Below, one piece after another: positions 1 to 10,181 of a DNA stretch of 64,000 nt. Below the pieces are notes generated by a model that ran no database searches, was not told the DNA's origin, and saw nothing but the letters and a program-made list of their open reading frames with translations. A program made the translations under genes and the position numbers. The DNA comes from Haloferax gibbonsii ATCC 33959 (GTDB lineage: Archaea > Halobacteriota > Halobacteria > Halobacteriales > Haloferacaceae), in NCBI RefSeq assembly GCF_000336775.1, contig NZ_AOLJ01000028.1, positions 217,184-281,183 of the forward strand, written 5' to 3'. Numbering within the stretch: the stretch's first letter is position 1; the number at the start of each line of letters is the position of its first letter.

Positions 1-1
1 C

Positions 2-673
2 ATCCACCGCACCGACGAGGCGATTCGAGAGCTGTTCCCCGAACACGAGTCGCTCATGCGCTGGATAGACCTCGCACAGGAGCAGGTGTCGTTCCAGGGG
101 CTCCCCTCGCGCGTCTGCTGGCTCGGTTACACCACCGACGACGAGGGTCTCACGGAGCGCGCCCGCTTCGCGCTGAAAATCAACGACCTCGTCGCCTCGG
201 GCGAGGTCTCCGCGCCGGTCGTCGTCACCCGCGACCACCTCGACGCCGGGTCGGTCGCCAGCCCGTACCGCGAGACCGAGGCGATGCGCGACGGCACCGA
301 CGCGGTCGCCGACTGGCCCATCCTGAACGCGCTTCTCAACACCGCCGCGGGCGCGGACATCGTGAGCGTCCACGACGGCGGCGGCGTCGGCATCGGCAAC
401 TCGCTGCACACGAACAACCACGTCGTCCTCGACGGCTCGGACCTCGCGGCGAAGAAGGCCCGCGCCGTCTTCACGACCGACCCCGGCATGGGCGTCATCC
501 GCCACGCCGACGCCGGCTACGAGGACGCGCTTGACGAGGCGGCCCGGTCGAACGTCCGAATCCCGATGCGAGACCACGACGCGGCCGACCGCGCCGAACG
601 TGCCGACCGCGCGGCCGAAGACGGCGGCCACGCGACCGAGACCGGCGAATCCGCCGCCCGAGGTGACGAATGA
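2..673 (+). CDS. hutU: Urocanate hydratase, C-terminal part (left edge of window)
   Basis: Urocanase converts urocanate to 4-imidazolone-5-propanoate, the second step of histidine degradation. Only the last 223 codons are present; the reading frame is open from base 2, so the gene starts outside the window (the family is usually about 550-570 residues). The fragment carries typical C-terminal urocanase sequence, including the segments [15 protein letters not shown] and [13 protein letters not shown], followed by an Asp/Ala/Arg-rich tail unlikely to be catalytic. Its stop overlaps the start of hutG by 4 bases (ATGA), so translation is probably coupled. The hutU-G-I-H order with overlapping ends supports a single operon. 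Identification is secure. Confidence 0.95.
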   Translation: MHRTDEAIRELFPEHESLMRWIDLAQEQVSFQGLPSRVCWLGYTTDDEGLTERARFALKINDLVASGEVSAPVVVTRDHLDAGSVASPYRETEAMRDGTDAVADWPILNALLNTAAGADIVSVHDGGGVGIGNSLHTNNHVVLDGSDLAAKKARAVFTTDPGMGVIRHADAGYEDALDEAARSNVRIPMRDHDAADRAERADRAAEDGGHATETGESAARGDE

Positions 674-1620
674 GCCGAACCGACCCACCCGCGTGGGAGG
701 GGACGTCGTCGGACCCGAACGACGAGCAGTTCGGCCACGTCATCACCCCGACCGAAATCGAGGACGCGGGCGACTTCCGCGCCGTCCTCGTGGGCGAGCC
801 GTACGACGGGGCCGTCATCGGTCGGCGCGGTGCCCGCGAGGGCCCCGCCGCGATTCGGCGCGCCCTCGCCGGCGTCAAGACCCACCACTTCGACGAGGGG
901 CCGGTCGCCGGCGTCGCCGACCTCGGCGACCTCCCGGTCGAGGCGTACAACGACGCGGACGACCCCGAGAACCACGTCGCGGACGTGCAGGCCGTCGTCG
1001 CCGACGAGGCCGCGGCCGTCTACGAGCGCGGCGCGCTCCCGGTCTTCCTCGGCGGCGACAACTCCCTGACGGTCGGGAACGTCACGCCGCTTCTCGGCGG
1101 CGACGACTCGGTCGGGGTCGTGAGCTTCGACGCCCACCTCGACTGCCGCGACCCCGCCGACGGCCCGACGAGCGGGACGCCCTACCGCCAGCTGTTCGAC
1201 GCCGGTCTCGACCGCCTCGCCGTGGTCGGCGCGCGCCACTTCGAGACTTCGACCGCCTACGCCGACTTTCTGCGCGACTCGGGCGGCACCATTCTCACCG
1301 CCGACGAGGTCGGTCGCGGCCCCGTCGAGACGGCCGACTTCGCCCTCGATGCGCTGGCCGCTTGCGACCGCGTCTTCGTCAGCCTCGACGTGGACGTGCT
1401 GGACCAGACGGCCGCGCCGGGCGCGAGCGCGCCGACCCCCGGCGGCGTCACCACCCGCGAACTGTTCTCGATGCTCCGCCGCGTCGCGGCCGACCCCCGC
1501 GTCGTCGGCTTCGAGGTCGTGGAGTGCGCGCCGCCGCTGGACGACGAGGACGGTCGAACCGTCGGCGCGGCCGCCCGTGCGGTCGCCCACTTCCTCGCGG
1601 GGGTGACGTCGCGTGACTGA
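670..1620 (+). CDS. hutG: Formimidoylglutamase (arginase/ureohydrolase family)
   Basis: Hydrolyses N-formimino-L-glutamate to glutamate and formamide, the last step of this form of the hut pathway. It is 316 residues, normal for the family. Metal-site segments are visible: GGDNS (129-132), FDAHLD (153-158) and SLDVDVLD (238-245). The first segment has Asn131 where arginases and agmatinases usually have a metal-binding His, so the metal site may differ; whether this is normal for haloarchaeal HutG I cannot tell. It overlaps hutU upstream by 4 bases and hutI downstream by 8. The call rests on both family motifs and the hut context; an unrelated ureohydrolase is unlikely here. Confidence 0.93.
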   Translation: MSRTDPPAWEGTSSDPNDEQFGHVITPTEIEDAGDFRAVLVGEPYDGAVIGRRGAREGPAAIRRALAGVKTHHFDEGPVAGVADLGDLPVEAYNDADDPENHVADVQAVVADEAAAVYERGALPVFLGGDNSLTVGNVTPLLGGDDSVGVVSFDAHLDCRDPADGPTSGTPYRQLFDAGLDRLAVVGARHFETSTAYADFLRDSGGTILTADEVGRGPVETADFALDALAACDRVFVSLDVDVLDQTAAPGASAPTPGGVTTRELFSMLRRVAADPRVVGFEVVECAPPLDDEDGRTVGAAARAVAHFLAGVTSRD

Positions 1621-2851
1621 CGCGGGTTCCACGGCCGGCCTCACGGTCGTCCACGACGCGGCCGAACTGGTCGTCGGCCCCGACGAGGGAACCGGCGTCG
1701 TCGTCCTCGAAGACGCCGCGTTCGCCGCGCTCGACGGCGAGGTAGTCGCCGTCGGGGCGACAGACGAAGTGCTCGCGGACTACCCGCTCGCCGACGCCGA
1801 CACCGCCGTCGACGCGACCGGCAAGACGGTCCTGCCGGGCTTCGTCGACCCCCACACCCACGCGCTGTTCGCCGGCGACCGCTCCGACGAGTTCGTGGCG
1901 AAGCTACGCGGCGCGACCTACGAGGAGATTCTCGCCGACGGCGGCGGCATCCTCCGCACCGTCGACGCGGTCCGAGAAGCCTCCGACGAGGAGTTGGCGG
2001 CGAACCTCACGGAACACCTCGACGCGATGCTCGCCCACGGAACGACCACGGTCGAGGTGAAGAGCGGCTACGGCCTCGACACCGAGACCGAACTGCGGAT
2101 GCTTTCGGCCATCGACGCGGCCGGTTCGGACCACCCGGTGGACGTGGTTCCGACGTTCATGGGCGCGCACGCCGTCCCGCGCGGCGTGGACACCGAGGAG
2201 TACACCAAGTCGGTCGTCGCCGACCAACTCCCCGCGGTCGCCGAACAGGGCATCGCGGAGTTCTGCGACGTGTTCTGCGAGCGCGGCGTGTTCACCGCCG
2301 AGCAGTCCCGTCGGATTCTGGAGGCGGGCCGCGACCACGGCCTCACGCCGAAGATTCACGCCGACGAGTTCGCCGCCATCGGCGGCGCCGACGTGGCGGC
2401 CGCGGTCGGCGCGGCCAGCGCGGACCACCTGCTCCACACTGACGACGCGGGCCGAGACGCGCTCGTCGAAGCCGGCGTCGCGCCCGTGATGCTCCCGGGC
2501 ACGGCGTTCGGCCTCGGTGCCGACTACGCCGACGCCCGCGCCTTCCTCGACGCGGGCCACGAGGTCGCGCTCGCCACCGATTTCAACCCGAACTGCTTCT
2601 CTCGAAGCATGGGATTCGTCGCCACGCTCGCCAGCGTCGGAATGCGAATGACTCCACACGAGGCCATCCGCGGCGTCACGAGCGCCGCCGCGGGCGCGCT
2701 CGACCGCGACGACGGCACGGGCACGCTCCGCGCCGGGGCTCCCGCCGACGCCGTCGTGCTCGACGTGCCGACCGCGTCGCACCTCTCGTACCGGTTCGAC
2801 ACGAACCCCGTTTCGACCGTGCTGAAATCGGGGGTGGTCGTCCGTGGGTGA
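1613..2851 (+). CDS. hutI: Imidazolonepropionase
   Basis: Amidohydrolase-fold enzyme that opens the imidazolone ring to give N-formimino-L-glutamate, third step of histidine degradation. It is 412 residues, full length. The metal-binding DPHTHALF segment (80-87; His81 and His83), the later KIHADEF segment and the C-terminal LATDFNPN segment match imidazolonepropionases. The start is GTG, overlapping the end of hutG by 8 bases; no better ATG lies nearby. Its own end overlaps hutH by 8 bases. The close packing suggests one polycistronic message. Confidence 0.95.
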   Translation: MTDAGSTAGLTVVHDAAELVVGPDEGTGVVVLEDAAFAALDGEVVAVGATDEVLADYPLADADTAVDATGKTVLPGFVDPHTHALFAGDRSDEFVAKLRGATYEEILADGGGILRTVDAVREASDEELAANLTEHLDAMLAHGTTTVEVKSGYGLDTETELRMLSAIDAAGSDHPVDVVPTFMGAHAVPRGVDTEEYTKSVVADQLPAVAEQGIAEFCDVFCERGVFTAEQSRRILEAGRDHGLTPKIHADEFAAIGGADVAAAVGAASADHLLHTDDAGRDALVEAGVAPVMLPGTAFGLGADYADARAFLDAGHEVALATDFNPNCFSRSMGFVATLASVGMRMTPHEAIRGVTSAAAGALDRDDGTGTLRAGAPADAVVLDVPTASHLSYRFDTNPVSTVLKSGVVVRG

Positions 2852-4430
2852 CCGCACAGGCCTCCCCGATTCGGTCGTCCTCGACGGCGAGTCGCTGACG
2901 CCGGAGGACGTGGCCGCCGTTTCACGCCACGACGCACCCGTCGAACTCGCCGCCGAGTCGCGAGAGCGGATGCGCGAGTCGCGCGAGCGCGTCGAGTCCG
3001 TCCTCGACTCCGGCGAACCGGTCTACGGCGTCAACACCGGCTTCGGCCACCTCGTGGAGACCCACATCGACCGCGAGGACATCGAGCGCCTCCAGACGAA
3101 CCTCGTCCGCAGCCACGCCGCCGGCGCGGGCCGCGAACTCTCCCGCGAGGAGGTCCGGTCGATGATGGTCAGCCGGGCCAACACGCTCGCCAAGGGCTTT
3201 TCGGGCATCCGACCCTCGGTCGTCGACCTGCTCGTCTCGATGCTCAACGAGGGCGTCCAGCCGGTCGTCCGCTCCCGCGGGAGCCTCGGCGCGAGCGGCG
3301 ACCTCGCGCCCCTCGCGCACATGGCGCTCGTCCTCATCGGGGAGGGCGAAGCCCGCGTCGACGGCGAGCGACTCCCGGGCGACGAAGCCCTGCAAGCGGT
3401 CGGTCTGGAGCCGGTGACGCTCGCCTCGAAGGAGGGCCTCGCGCTCATCAACGGGACGCAACTGACGGTCGGCCTCGCCGCGCTGTTCGTCGTCGACGCC
3501 GAGCGAACCGTCGAGGCGGCCGACGCCGCTGGCGCGCTCGCGACCGAAGTCACGATGGGGACGACGGCGAACTGCGACCCCGCCATCCACGACGTTCGTC
3601 CCCACCCCGGCCAGCAAGAGAGCGCGGCGGCGATTCGCCGCCTCACCGCCGGTTCGACCGTCCTCGAATCGCACAAGGACTGCGAGCGCGTGCAGGACGC
3701 CTACTCGATTCGCTGTCTCCCGCAGGTCCACGGCGCGGTCAGAGACGCCGTCTCGCACCTCCGCGAGGCCGTCGAAGTCGAACTCAACAGCGTCACCGAC
3801 AACCCGCTCGTCTTCCCGGCGGGCGCGGTGGACGAGCGCGCGCCCGGCACCGACGTGGCCGCCGTCGTCTCCGCCGGCAACTTCCACGGCGAACCGCTGG
3901 CGCTCCGCCTCGACTACGCCGCCGGCGCGCTGACGGAACTCGCGGCCATCTCCGAGCGCCGGACCGACCGGATGCTCAACCCGGACGTACAGGAGTCGTA
4001 CCTCCCGCCGTTCCTGACCGAGCGCAGCGGGCTCCGGTCGGGTTACATGATTGCGCAGTACACCGCCGCGGCGCTGCTCAACGAGTGTCGGTCGCTCGGT
4101 CGCCCCTCCATCGACTCGACGCCCGTCAGCGGCGGGCAGGAAGACCACGTGAGCATGAGCGGCCAGAGCGCCCTCAACGCCCGCACGGTCGCCGAGAACG
4201 TCGCGACCATCGTCGGCGTCGAACTCCTCTGTGGCTCGCAGGCCGCGGAGTTCCTCGACGAGGGCCTCGAACTCGGGACCGGAACGGGGGCCGTCCGCGA
4301 CGCGATTCGGTCCGTGGTTCCGCCGCTCGACGAGGACCGCCGACTCGACGGCGAACTGGAGACGGCGGCCGACCTCGTCCGGTTCGGCGCGATTCGCGCG
4401 GCCATCGAGGACGCCGGGCTCTCCGGCTGA
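2844..4430 (+). CDS. hutH: Histidine ammonia-lyase
   Basis: Deaminates L-histidine to trans-urocanate, the first step of the pathway, although it is the last gene of the operon. It is 528 residues. The Ala150-Ser151-Gly152 triad (in LGASGDLAPL) forms the self-made MIO electrophile; the segments TDNPLVFP and NFHGEPLAL are also typical of the family. GTG start, overlapping hutI by 8 bases. After the stop, about 108 bases contain a run of six A on the plus strand before the convergent gene at 4539. No hut regulator is visible here; one may lie left of the window. Confidence 0.96.
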   Translation: MGDRTGLPDSVVLDGESLTPEDVAAVSRHDAPVELAAESRERMRESRERVESVLDSGEPVYGVNTGFGHLVETHIDREDIERLQTNLVRSHAAGAGRELSREEVRSMMVSRANTLAKGFSGIRPSVVDLLVSMLNEGVQPVVRSRGSLGASGDLAPLAHMALVLIGEGEARVDGERLPGDEALQAVGLEPVTLASKEGLALINGTQLTVGLAALFVVDAERTVEAADAAGALATEVTMGTTANCDPAIHDVRPHPGQQESAAAIRRLTAGSTVLESHKDCERVQDAYSIRCLPQVHGAVRDAVSHLREAVEVELNSVTDNPLVFPAGAVDERAPGTDVAAVVSAGNFHGEPLALRLDYAAGALTELAAISERRTDRMLNPDVQESYLPPFLTERSGLRSGYMIAQYTAAALLNECRSLGRPSIDSTPVSGGQEDHVSMSGQSALNARTVAENVATIVGVELLCGSQAAEFLDEGLELGTGTGAVRDAIRSVVPPLDEDRRLDGELETAADLVRFGAIRAAIEDAGLSG

Positions 4431-4538
4431 TTCGTCCGCACCCACCATCGGGAGGCGGTGAGTGACCGTCGCCCCCGACTGCAAAAAACGGCCATCGCGT
4501 CGCCGGTGACACGCCCGGCGCTCGCCGCGGTTGCCGAC

Positions 4539-5768
4539 TCAGAGGTTCCCGTTGACGATGTCGGCGACGCGCTGCCGGTCGAACAGCTGTTCCTCCTCGG
4601 GAATCTCGGGGTACGGCCCCTCGCTGTACTGGGGCCACGCGCCGAACTGGTCGGGGTAGAGCTGTTTCGCGGTCATCTCCAACTGGAACAGATTGAGTAT
4701 CGGCCCCTGGTATCGGCCGCCCTGCGCGTAGATGCGGTCGTTCTTCACGGCCGAAATCTCGGCTCCGACGGGGTCGTCCTGGAAGCCCGTCCGGATGTCG
4801 GGCATGCTCGTGTTCGGGTGCATCCCGCCGAGCGTGAGAATCACGTCGGGATCGGCTTCGAGGAGCGTCTCGAAGTCGACGGTCGAGCCGGATTCAACGT
4901 CGTCGCCGAACGCGCTGACCGGCCTCAACGGGCGGGTGTGGGCGGTCAGGAAGCCCGGCGTGCTCAGGTTGTAGGCGTAGATGGACTCCAGGTCGCTCGG
5001 GCCGAGGAGCACGGCGGTCGGGCGGTCCTCTTCCGCGGGGAGGTCCGCCGCAATCCCCGCGAGCAGTTCCTCGCGGACCGTAGTGAGCGCCTCGTACTTC
5101 GCTTCCTCCTGCAGCACCTGCGCGACCTTGGCGAATATCTCCCAGAGGCCGTAGTACTCGTAGGCGTCGGTCCACTCGGTCGGCGGCGCTTGATGCCGCG
5201 CGCTGAAGCTGTTGCCGAACCACGGACTGACGTTCTCCTCGATTTCGTCGAGGTCGTCCTGGCTCCAACTGCCGAGCGCCGAGACGCTGGCGGGGTCCGC
5301 GAGGTGCACGTCGCTGTCGAGTTCGTAGAGCCGCTCTTTCGACGGCTCCCACGACGAGTACAGGCCGGTCCAGTCGAGTTCGACGTCGGGGAGCCGCGGC
5401 GTGAACTGGTTCCACAGCGCGTCGTAGTAGTCCGGGGCGTGCATCGAGTTGACGGCGTCGCCGTGGCCGAGGGCGAACGCCATCCCCGCGTGGTGGGTCA
5501 GCCGCGTGAAGATGCTCTCGGGGACCGATTCGAACGTCACCTCGCCCATCGGGGCCATCGACACCGTGTACGAGTCCGCCTCGGCCGTCGATTCCGCGGT
5601 CGACTCGGTCGCCGTCGATTCGGTCGCGGCGGTCTCCGTCGCGGTCGCGCCGGTCGTGGTCGCGTCCGACTCGGACGAACCGGTACAGCCGGCGAGCAGT
5701 CCGCCGGCGGCGACCGAACCGCCGTAGGTCAAGAACTTCCTGCGCGTTGGTCCGTCGCTGTCTGCCAT
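4539..5768 (-). CDS. Iron/siderophore-type ABC substrate-binding lipoprotein, paralogue 1
   Basis: A 409-residue secreted binding protein. The N-terminus has a twin-arginine motif (RRKFL, 9-13), a short hydrophobic segment and a lipobox ending at Cys28 (LLAGC), so it is probably Tat-exported and lipid-anchored. A Thr/Glu/Ser/Ala-rich linker (about 30-66) follows, then a domain resembling periplasmic Fe3+-siderophore-binding proteins. The C-terminal block (QGPILNLFQLEMTAKQLYP, then YPEIPEE and FDRQRVADIV) is shared almost word for word with the proteins at 5863 and 20959. The frame is open further upstream, but I chose this ATG because it begins the signal peptide and sits about 24 nt past a TATA-like box, with an operator between them. 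No permease or ATPase is adjacent. Ligand unknown. Confidence 0.85.
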   Translation of the reverse strand: MADSDGPTRRKFLTYGGSVAAGGLLAGCTGSSESDATTTGATATETAATESTATESTAESTAEADSYTVSMAPMGEVTFESVPESIFTRLTHHAGMAFALGHGDAVNSMHAPDYYDALWNQFTPRLPDVELDWTGLYSSWEPSKERLYELDSDVHLADPASVSALGSWSQDDLDEIEENVSPWFGNSFSARHQAPPTEWTDAYEYYGLWEIFAKVAQVLQEEAKYEALTTVREELLAGIAADLPAEEDRPTAVLLGPSDLESIYAYNLSTPGFLTAHTRPLRPVSAFGDDVESGSTVDFETLLEADPDVILTLGGMHPNTSMPDIRTGFQDDPVGAEISAVKNDRIYAQGGRYQGPILNLFQLEMTAKQLYPDQFGAWPQYSEGPYPEIPEEEQLFDRQRVADIVNGNL

Positions 5769-5773
5769 CGTAC

Positions 5774-5790
5774 TTTTAGGCCCGCCTAAT
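5774..5790. promoter_or_regulatory. DtxR/SirR-type operator 1 (perfect palindrome)
   Basis: TTAGGC-CC-GCCTAA at 5776-5789 is a perfect 6+2+6 inverted repeat lying between the TATA box and the ATG of the minus-strand binding-protein gene. It resembles the recognition sequence of iron-dependent DtxR/IdeR-family repressors (TTAGGTTAG-type) and haloarchaeal Idr proteins. A bound repressor here would cover the transcription start. The metal and the regulator are inferred. Confidence 0.75.
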
Positions 5791-5791
5791 A

Positions 5792-5799
5792 CATATAGG
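5792..5799 (-). promoter_or_regulatory. TATA-like box for the 4539-5768 gene
   Basis: CCTATATG on the minus strand, 24-31 nt before the ATG. This spacing puts transcription initiation at or next to the start codon, consistent with a leaderless transcript. Confidence 0.6.
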
Positions 5800-5808
5800 C
5801 GTACCGAT

Positions 5809-5822
5809 TTAGGCCGGCCGAA
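5809..5822. promoter_or_regulatory. DtxR/SirR-type operator 2 (one mismatch)
   Basis: TTAGGC-CG-GCCGAA, the same palindrome as operator 1 with one mismatch in the right arm. It lies upstream of the plus-strand TATA-like box (GATTTATC, 5834-5841) that serves the gene starting at 5863. With operator 1 it makes a divergent, doubly controlled intergenic region. Confidence 0.65.
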
Positions 5823-5862
5823 ATTCCGAAACGGATTTATCCGTTTGGGAGTGGCTAAAACC

Positions 5863-7119
5863 ATGGACCAAGACCTCGTCGACCGGGCGGCGCGCACGCG
5901 CCGAGCGTACCTCAAGGGCGGCGGCGCGCTTCTCGCGGGCGGCTTGCTGGCCGGCTGTGCCGGGCAGAACGACGCGGAATCAGCGACGGACGCGACCGAG
6001 ACGGCCGCGGCGACGGAGGCCACGACCGAAGCGTCTCCCGAGGCAGAGACCGAGGCCGAACAGGCCGGGTACACGGTGTCGATGTCGCCGGCGGGCGACG
6101 TGACGTTCGATTCGGTTCCGGCGGACGTGATGGTGTACAACCTCGTTTACGCCGACGCGGCGGTCGCCTTCGGCCACGGCGACGCGGTGAACTCCCTCGG
6201 CTTCGACAGCGACGCCGGCGGCCGGACGCTCGACGCCTACTACGAGCGCCTCGACGGCGTCTCGTTCGACCGGAGCGAGCTCGCGCAACTCAACTCCGGG
6301 TCCGGGAGCGTCAACATCGACAAGGAACTCGTCTACGAACTGGACTCCGACCTCCACCTCGTCGACCCGGCGCTCGTGGCCAGCTTCGACGGTTGGGACC
6401 AGTCGGACGTCGAGGAGATTCGCGAGCAGGTCGGCCCGTGGTTCGGCAACGCCTACAGTCGCACGCACGCCCAGCCGCCAGAGCCGTACGCCGCCGACTA
6501 CCAGTACTACACGCTCTGGGAAATCGTGGAGAACGTCGGGCAGGTGTTCCGAGAGGAAGACCGCTACGCGGCGCTCGAGTCGGTCCACAGCGACCTCCTC
6601 GACACGATTCAATCGGACCTCCCGCCCGAGTCGGAGCGCCCGACGGTCGGCGTCGTCATCTACATGGACGAGACGTTCTACCCCTCGAAAATCAACGTTC
6701 CCGGCTTCGCCACCTCGCACATCCGTCCGCTCGGCGTCACCGACGCCTTCGCGGCCGGCGACGTGACGTTCGAGACCTCCTACGACTTCGAGACGATGCT
6801 GGAAATCGACCCCGACGTGTTGCTCCACAGCTACGGTATCGACTCGTACTACGACGTGGCGTCGACTCGCGAGACCCTCGAAGACCACCCCGTCGGGAGC
6901 GAACTCAGCGCGGTCCGGAACGACCGCGTCTTCCCCTCGGGCACGCCGGTACAGGGGCCGATTATGAACTTGTTCCAGTTGGAGATGACCGCGAAACAGC
7001 TCTATCCCGGCCGCTTCGGCGCGTGGCCGGAGTACACCGGCGGTGCGTACCCCGAGATTCCCGAAGAAGAGCGGCTATTCGATAGGCAGCGCGTCGCCGA
7101 CATCGTCACCGGTAACTGA
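5863..7119 (+). CDS. Iron/siderophore-type ABC substrate-binding lipoprotein, paralogue 2
   Basis: A 418-residue Tat lipoprotein, paralogous to its divergent neighbour. RR at 13-14, hydrophobic segment, lipobox LLAGC with Cys32, an acidic Thr-rich linker (about 35-66), then the binding domain. Shared blocks include FGHGDAVNS, ELDSD.HL.DPA, PWFGN and the C-terminal QGPIMNLFQLEMTAKQLYP. I chose the ATG at 5863 over a TTG at 5845 because it lies 22-29 nt after the TATA-like box and directly precedes the signal peptide. The divergent arrangement with DtxR-like operators suggests joint control by iron or another metal. No transporter partner genes are adjacent; the ligand is unknown. Confidence 0.85.
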   Translation: MDQDLVDRAARTRRAYLKGGGALLAGGLLAGCAGQNDAESATDATETAAATEATTEASPEAETEAEQAGYTVSMSPAGDVTFDSVPADVMVYNLVYADAAVAFGHGDAVNSLGFDSDAGGRTLDAYYERLDGVSFDRSELAQLNSGSGSVNIDKELVYELDSDLHLVDPALVASFDGWDQSDVEEIREQVGPWFGNAYSRTHAQPPEPYAADYQYYTLWEIVENVGQVFREEDRYAALESVHSDLLDTIQSDLPPESERPTVGVVIYMDETFYPSKINVPGFATSHIRPLGVTDAFAAGDVTFETSYDFETMLEIDPDVLLHSYGIDSYYDVASTRETLEDHPVGSELSAVRNDRVFPSGTPVQGPIMNLFQLEMTAKQLYPGRFGAWPEYTGGAYPEIPEEERLFDRQRVADIVTGN

Positions 7120-7218
7120 GCCGGCCGGTTTTCCCCGGCCGTTTCTCTCGCCACCCGGCGCTGGCGGGTGGCTCGTTCGACCCGCTCGGCCCGCTCGCCT
7201 CCACGGTGGCTCGTCCGC

Positions 7219-7362
7219 CTACCAGAGCTGGACGGCCGGCGTCCCGCAGCCGTCGCAGACGATGGCGTCGTTGTCTTTGTAGCTCCCCGTCACGAGGTCG
7301 CCGTCGCAGTAGGTGCAGTCCTCTTCGTCGAACGAATCGAGCAGGTACGCGGATTCGGGCAT
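7219..7362 (-). CDS. Small two-CxxC zinc-finger protein
   Basis: A 47-residue acidic protein with two CxxC knuckles, Cys16-T-Y-Cys19 and Cys36-D-G-Cys39, which would bind one zinc ion. Such zinc-finger microproteins are common in haloarchaea, and most have no assigned role. It sits alone between two convergent or divergent neighbours. The frame is open further upstream, but only this ATG gives the compact protein, and CTTAC on the minus strand at about -25 could be a weak TATA element. Function unknown; protein or nucleic-acid binding is possible. Confidence 0.75.
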   Translation of the reverse strand: MPESAYLLDSFDEEDCTYCDGDLVTGSYKDNDAIVCDGCGTPAVQLW

Positions 7363-7621
7363 ATCCGACGATTCGGCTCCAGTCGTAAGAACATTTCTCC
7401 GGTTCGATATATCGCGGTCCGTGACACTCCCGAGAACTGTTCGGTTCGAACCGTCGTTTTGTCGGCGACAGTCGCGACTCGGGGCGTGGGACGCGCAAAA
7501 CGGGGAACCGGGAGAACGGTGGTGGGATGCCCGGTGAGGTGGTGGTGGTGATGGATTGTCCGGGCGCAGGAAGCTCCCCGGAGGAGCGTGGGAACGCGTC
7601 GAGGGGGGAGGCGAGTCGGAC

Positions 7622-8278
7622 TTAGTAGCCCAGTTGCTCGCGGATGAGGACGACGGTGGTGCGGCCCTCTTCGACTTCCTGCCGGAAGATGAGTTGCTTC
7701 GCAATCATCGACTCGACGCCGTAGGCCTCCTTCGCGCGCTCGTTTTCGAGGGGGTACGCGACGGATTCGAGGCGGTCGAGCGCGTCGTCGAGCGTCGGCA
7801 CGATTTTGTTGACGCCGCTGACGATGACGACGTTGCTGGCGGCGAAGGGGTACGCGCCGATGCGACTGCCCGAGAGGTCCGCGGCGACGAGTTCGCCCGT
7901 CTGGGCGATGGCGTTGATGCCGCCGAGGAAGTAGTCGGCGGTCTGGGAGTCGCGGCGGGCGGCCTGTCGCTCCGCGTCGTCGTCGATGCTCCAAATCTGG
8001 TCCGGCAGGCTCTCCCACTCGTGGTCGCCCTCGCTCAGGTAGTCGTCGAACCCGATCTCTTCGAGAGTGGTCGAGTGACCGTTCATCACGGAGACGCCCG
8101 CGGGGATGTGCGACTGCAGGGTTTCGAGCGCCTCGTCGGCCGTGTCGACGACGACGACGTCGAACCCGCTCGCTTCGAGGTTCTCGACGGTGGCTTCGAC
8201 GACCTCGTCGTCGGGGAGCTGGTCGAGTTCGGCGTCGATATCGGCGTCGTCTGCGTAGTCAGATTTCTGTTGAGACAT
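7622..8278 (-). CDS. LUD-domain protein (lactate-utilisation LutC-like)
   Basis: A 218-residue soluble protein. After an acidic N-terminus, the sequence fits the LUD domain (formerly DUF162), as in LutC/YkgG of the L-lactate oxidation system. The clearest part is the C-terminal half: NAIAQTGELVAADLSGSRIG, then ASNVVIVSGVNKIVP and a run of residues ending RTTVVLIREQLGY. No lutA or lutB homologue is adjacent, so a lactate role is not supported by context. The LUD fold is related to sugar-isomerase/CoA-transferase-like folds. Function is uncertain. Confidence 0.8.
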   Translation of the reverse strand: MSQQKSDYADDADIDAELDQLPDDEVVEATVENLEASGFDVVVVDTADEALETLQSHIPAGVSVMNGHSTTLEEIGFDDYLSEGDHEWESLPDQIWSIDDDAERQAARRDSQTADYFLGGINAIAQTGELVAADLSGSRIGAYPFAASNVVIVSGVNKIVPTLDDALDRLESVAYPLENERAKEAYGVESMIAKQLIFRQEVEEGRTTVVLIREQLGY

Positions 8279-8423
8279 GTGTGAGTGTGGTGGTGGAGCC
8301 GGTGGGTACTCCGACGCCCGAGTGTAGCGGCTAACGGGTGTTAAACGCTCGCTGACGGCGGTGTCAGGTGGTTACGGTCGTGTTACCGCCCCCGCCGCGA
8401 CGGGTCGCGGTTTGGTCACTCCG

Positions 8424-9989
8424 CTACTCCAGTCCGAGCGCGTCGCAGAGCGCCGCCACGTCGAGGTTGTCGGCGACGAGCGCGGCGGCGCGGTCGTAGG
8501 GGTCGCCCGACGCGCCGGCGTCCGCGTCGGCCTCGGGCGTTCCCGCTGTCTCCGCTCGTTTTCCCCCTGTCGCGCCCGCCGCTCGCGTCGCCGGACGGTC
8601 GCGCCCGGCGGACTCGTACACGGCGTCCACGAACGCGTTCCGCGGCGAGTCGTTGGCGAACAGGTCGTGAATGTACGTCCCCGCGACCCGTCCGAGCGCC
8701 GCGCCGTCGCCCGAAACCGGGGTCGCGCCGCCGACGATTCGGCTGTCGCCCATGTGTATCTCGTAGCCGTCGATAGCTCCCGTCGCGCCGGCCAAGGGTC
8801 CCGCGCCGTCGAACTCGACGGAGACGGGTTCGACCCGCTTGTCGCGGGAAAAGCGCGTGACTATCGGCAGCAGGCCGAATCCTTCGACCATCTCGTCGGC
8901 CGCCGCCCCCTCGATGTCGGCGTTCTCGATGGTCTCGCCGAGCAGTTGGTAGCCGCCGCAGATGCCGACGACCGGGCCGTCGAAGGCGGCGAGTTCGTCG
9001 CCGAAGCCGGCGTCGCGGAGCGCGAGCAGGTCGTCGACCGTGTTCTTGCTGCCGGGGAGGACCACCCCGTCGATGCCGTCGAGCGTCGCGTCGAGCGGGA
9101 GGTAGGCGACCCGGACGCCCGGCGTCTCGGCCAGCGGGCCGAAGTCCGTGGCGTTCGAGATGCGCGGGAGTCGCGGCACGCCGATTGTGACGGCGCGCTC
9201 GGCCGCGACGCCGTCGTCGTCGCCGACGGTGGCGCGCTCGCCTTCCGCGGGGAGCGCGAGGCTGTCTTCTTCCGGGAGACCGGGGTCGTCGTAGGGAAGC
9301 ACGCCGAGGACGGGCACGCCGGTCCGCTCCTCGATTTCGTCGAGCCCCGGTTCGAGGAGGCTCGGGTCGCCGCGGAACTTCGTGATGACCGCGCCGACGA
9401 CCCGCTCGCGCACGTCTTCGGGCAGGAGTTCGAGCGTCCCGAGCAGGCTGGCGAAGACTCCGCCGCGCTCGATGTCGGCCGCGATGAGGATGTCGGCGTC
9501 GGCGAAGCGGGCGGTCTCGATGTTCGCCAAGTCGCGGTCGTGGAGGTTTATCTCGGCGATGGAGCCGGCCCCCTCGGCGACGACCACGTCCGCCTCGGCC
9601 GCCAGCCGACGGTGCGATTCGACCGCCGCGTTGCGGGCGTCCTCCCAGTGGGTCGCGTAGTAGTCGCCCGCGGAGTTGAGGCCGACCGCCCGACCGTGGA
9701 CGACCAGTTGCGACGTGCCGTCGCCGTGGGGCTTGAGCAGGACCGGATTGTGGTCGGTCGTCGGCGCGACCCGCGCGGCGCGGGCCTGCACGTACTGCGA
9801 GACGCCGATTTCGCCGAAGTCGTCGCCGTCGGCGGTGGCGACCGCCCGGGCGTTGTTGCTCATGTTCTGCGCCTTGAACGGCGCGACAGAGAGGCCGCGG
9901 TCGGCGAACAGGCGACAGAGCCCGGCCGCGACGGTGCTCTTGCCCACGTGGCTCGCGGTCCCCGCGACGAGGAGGGTCGGCGTCGTCAT
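8424..9989 (-). CDS. cbiP: Cobyric acid synthase (CobQ/CbiP)
   Basis: ATP- and glutamine-dependent amidation of adenosylcobyrinate a,c-diamide side chains in cobalamin biosynthesis. 521 residues. An N-terminal P-loop-type amidoligase domain ([14 protein letters not shown] near residue 10; [10 protein letters not shown] about 40-50) is followed by a class I glutamine amidotransferase domain with the nucleophile-elbow sequence [10 protein letters not shown]. An Ala/Gly/Asp-rich insert lies near the C-terminus ([16 protein letters not shown]), probably a haloarchaeal linker. I start at the ATG giving [10 protein letters not shown]; the frame extends upstream but without family similarity. No other cobalamin genes are adjacent. 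Confidence 0.93.
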   Translation of the reverse strand: MTTPTLLVAGTASHVGKSTVAAGLCRLFADRGLSVAPFKAQNMSNNARAVATADGDDFGEIGVSQYVQARAARVAPTTDHNPVLLKPHGDGTSQLVVHGRAVGLNSAGDYYATHWEDARNAAVESHRRLAAEADVVVAEGAGSIAEINLHDRDLANIETARFADADILIAADIERGGVFASLLGTLELLPEDVRERVVGAVITKFRGDPSLLEPGLDEIEERTGVPVLGVLPYDDPGLPEEDSLALPAEGERATVGDDDGVAAERAVTIGVPRLPRISNATDFGPLAETPGVRVAYLPLDATLDGIDGVVLPGSKNTVDDLLALRDAGFGDELAAFDGPVVGICGGYQLLGETIENADIEGAAADEMVEGFGLLPIVTRFSRDKRVEPVSVEFDGAGPLAGATGAIDGYEIHMGDSRIVGGATPVSGDGAALGRVAGTYIHDLFANDSPRNAFVDAVYESAGRDRPATRAAGATGGKRAETAGTPEADADAGASGDPYDRAAALVADNLDVAALCDALGLE

Positions 9990-10181
9990 CTGCCGGGAGT
10001 CAGGGCCGCGCGGTTCAAAGGTGTTCGTTTCGGGCGCGGGAGGGCGGCCCCATACCGCGACCGACGGCGTCTTCGAACGCCCCGACGACGTTCCCCGCCA
10101 TACTGTGGTGGTCACGTCGATTCTGTGAAATGTTGCCGGAAGTGGTGCGTTTAGTTCGCTCGCCCGCTCGGTCTATCATGA

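Noticed and set aside
7442..7453. CGGTTCGAACCG near the LUD gene
   Set aside because: Single copy, lacks the 3-base spacer of the IclR-type palindromes, and could arise by chance.
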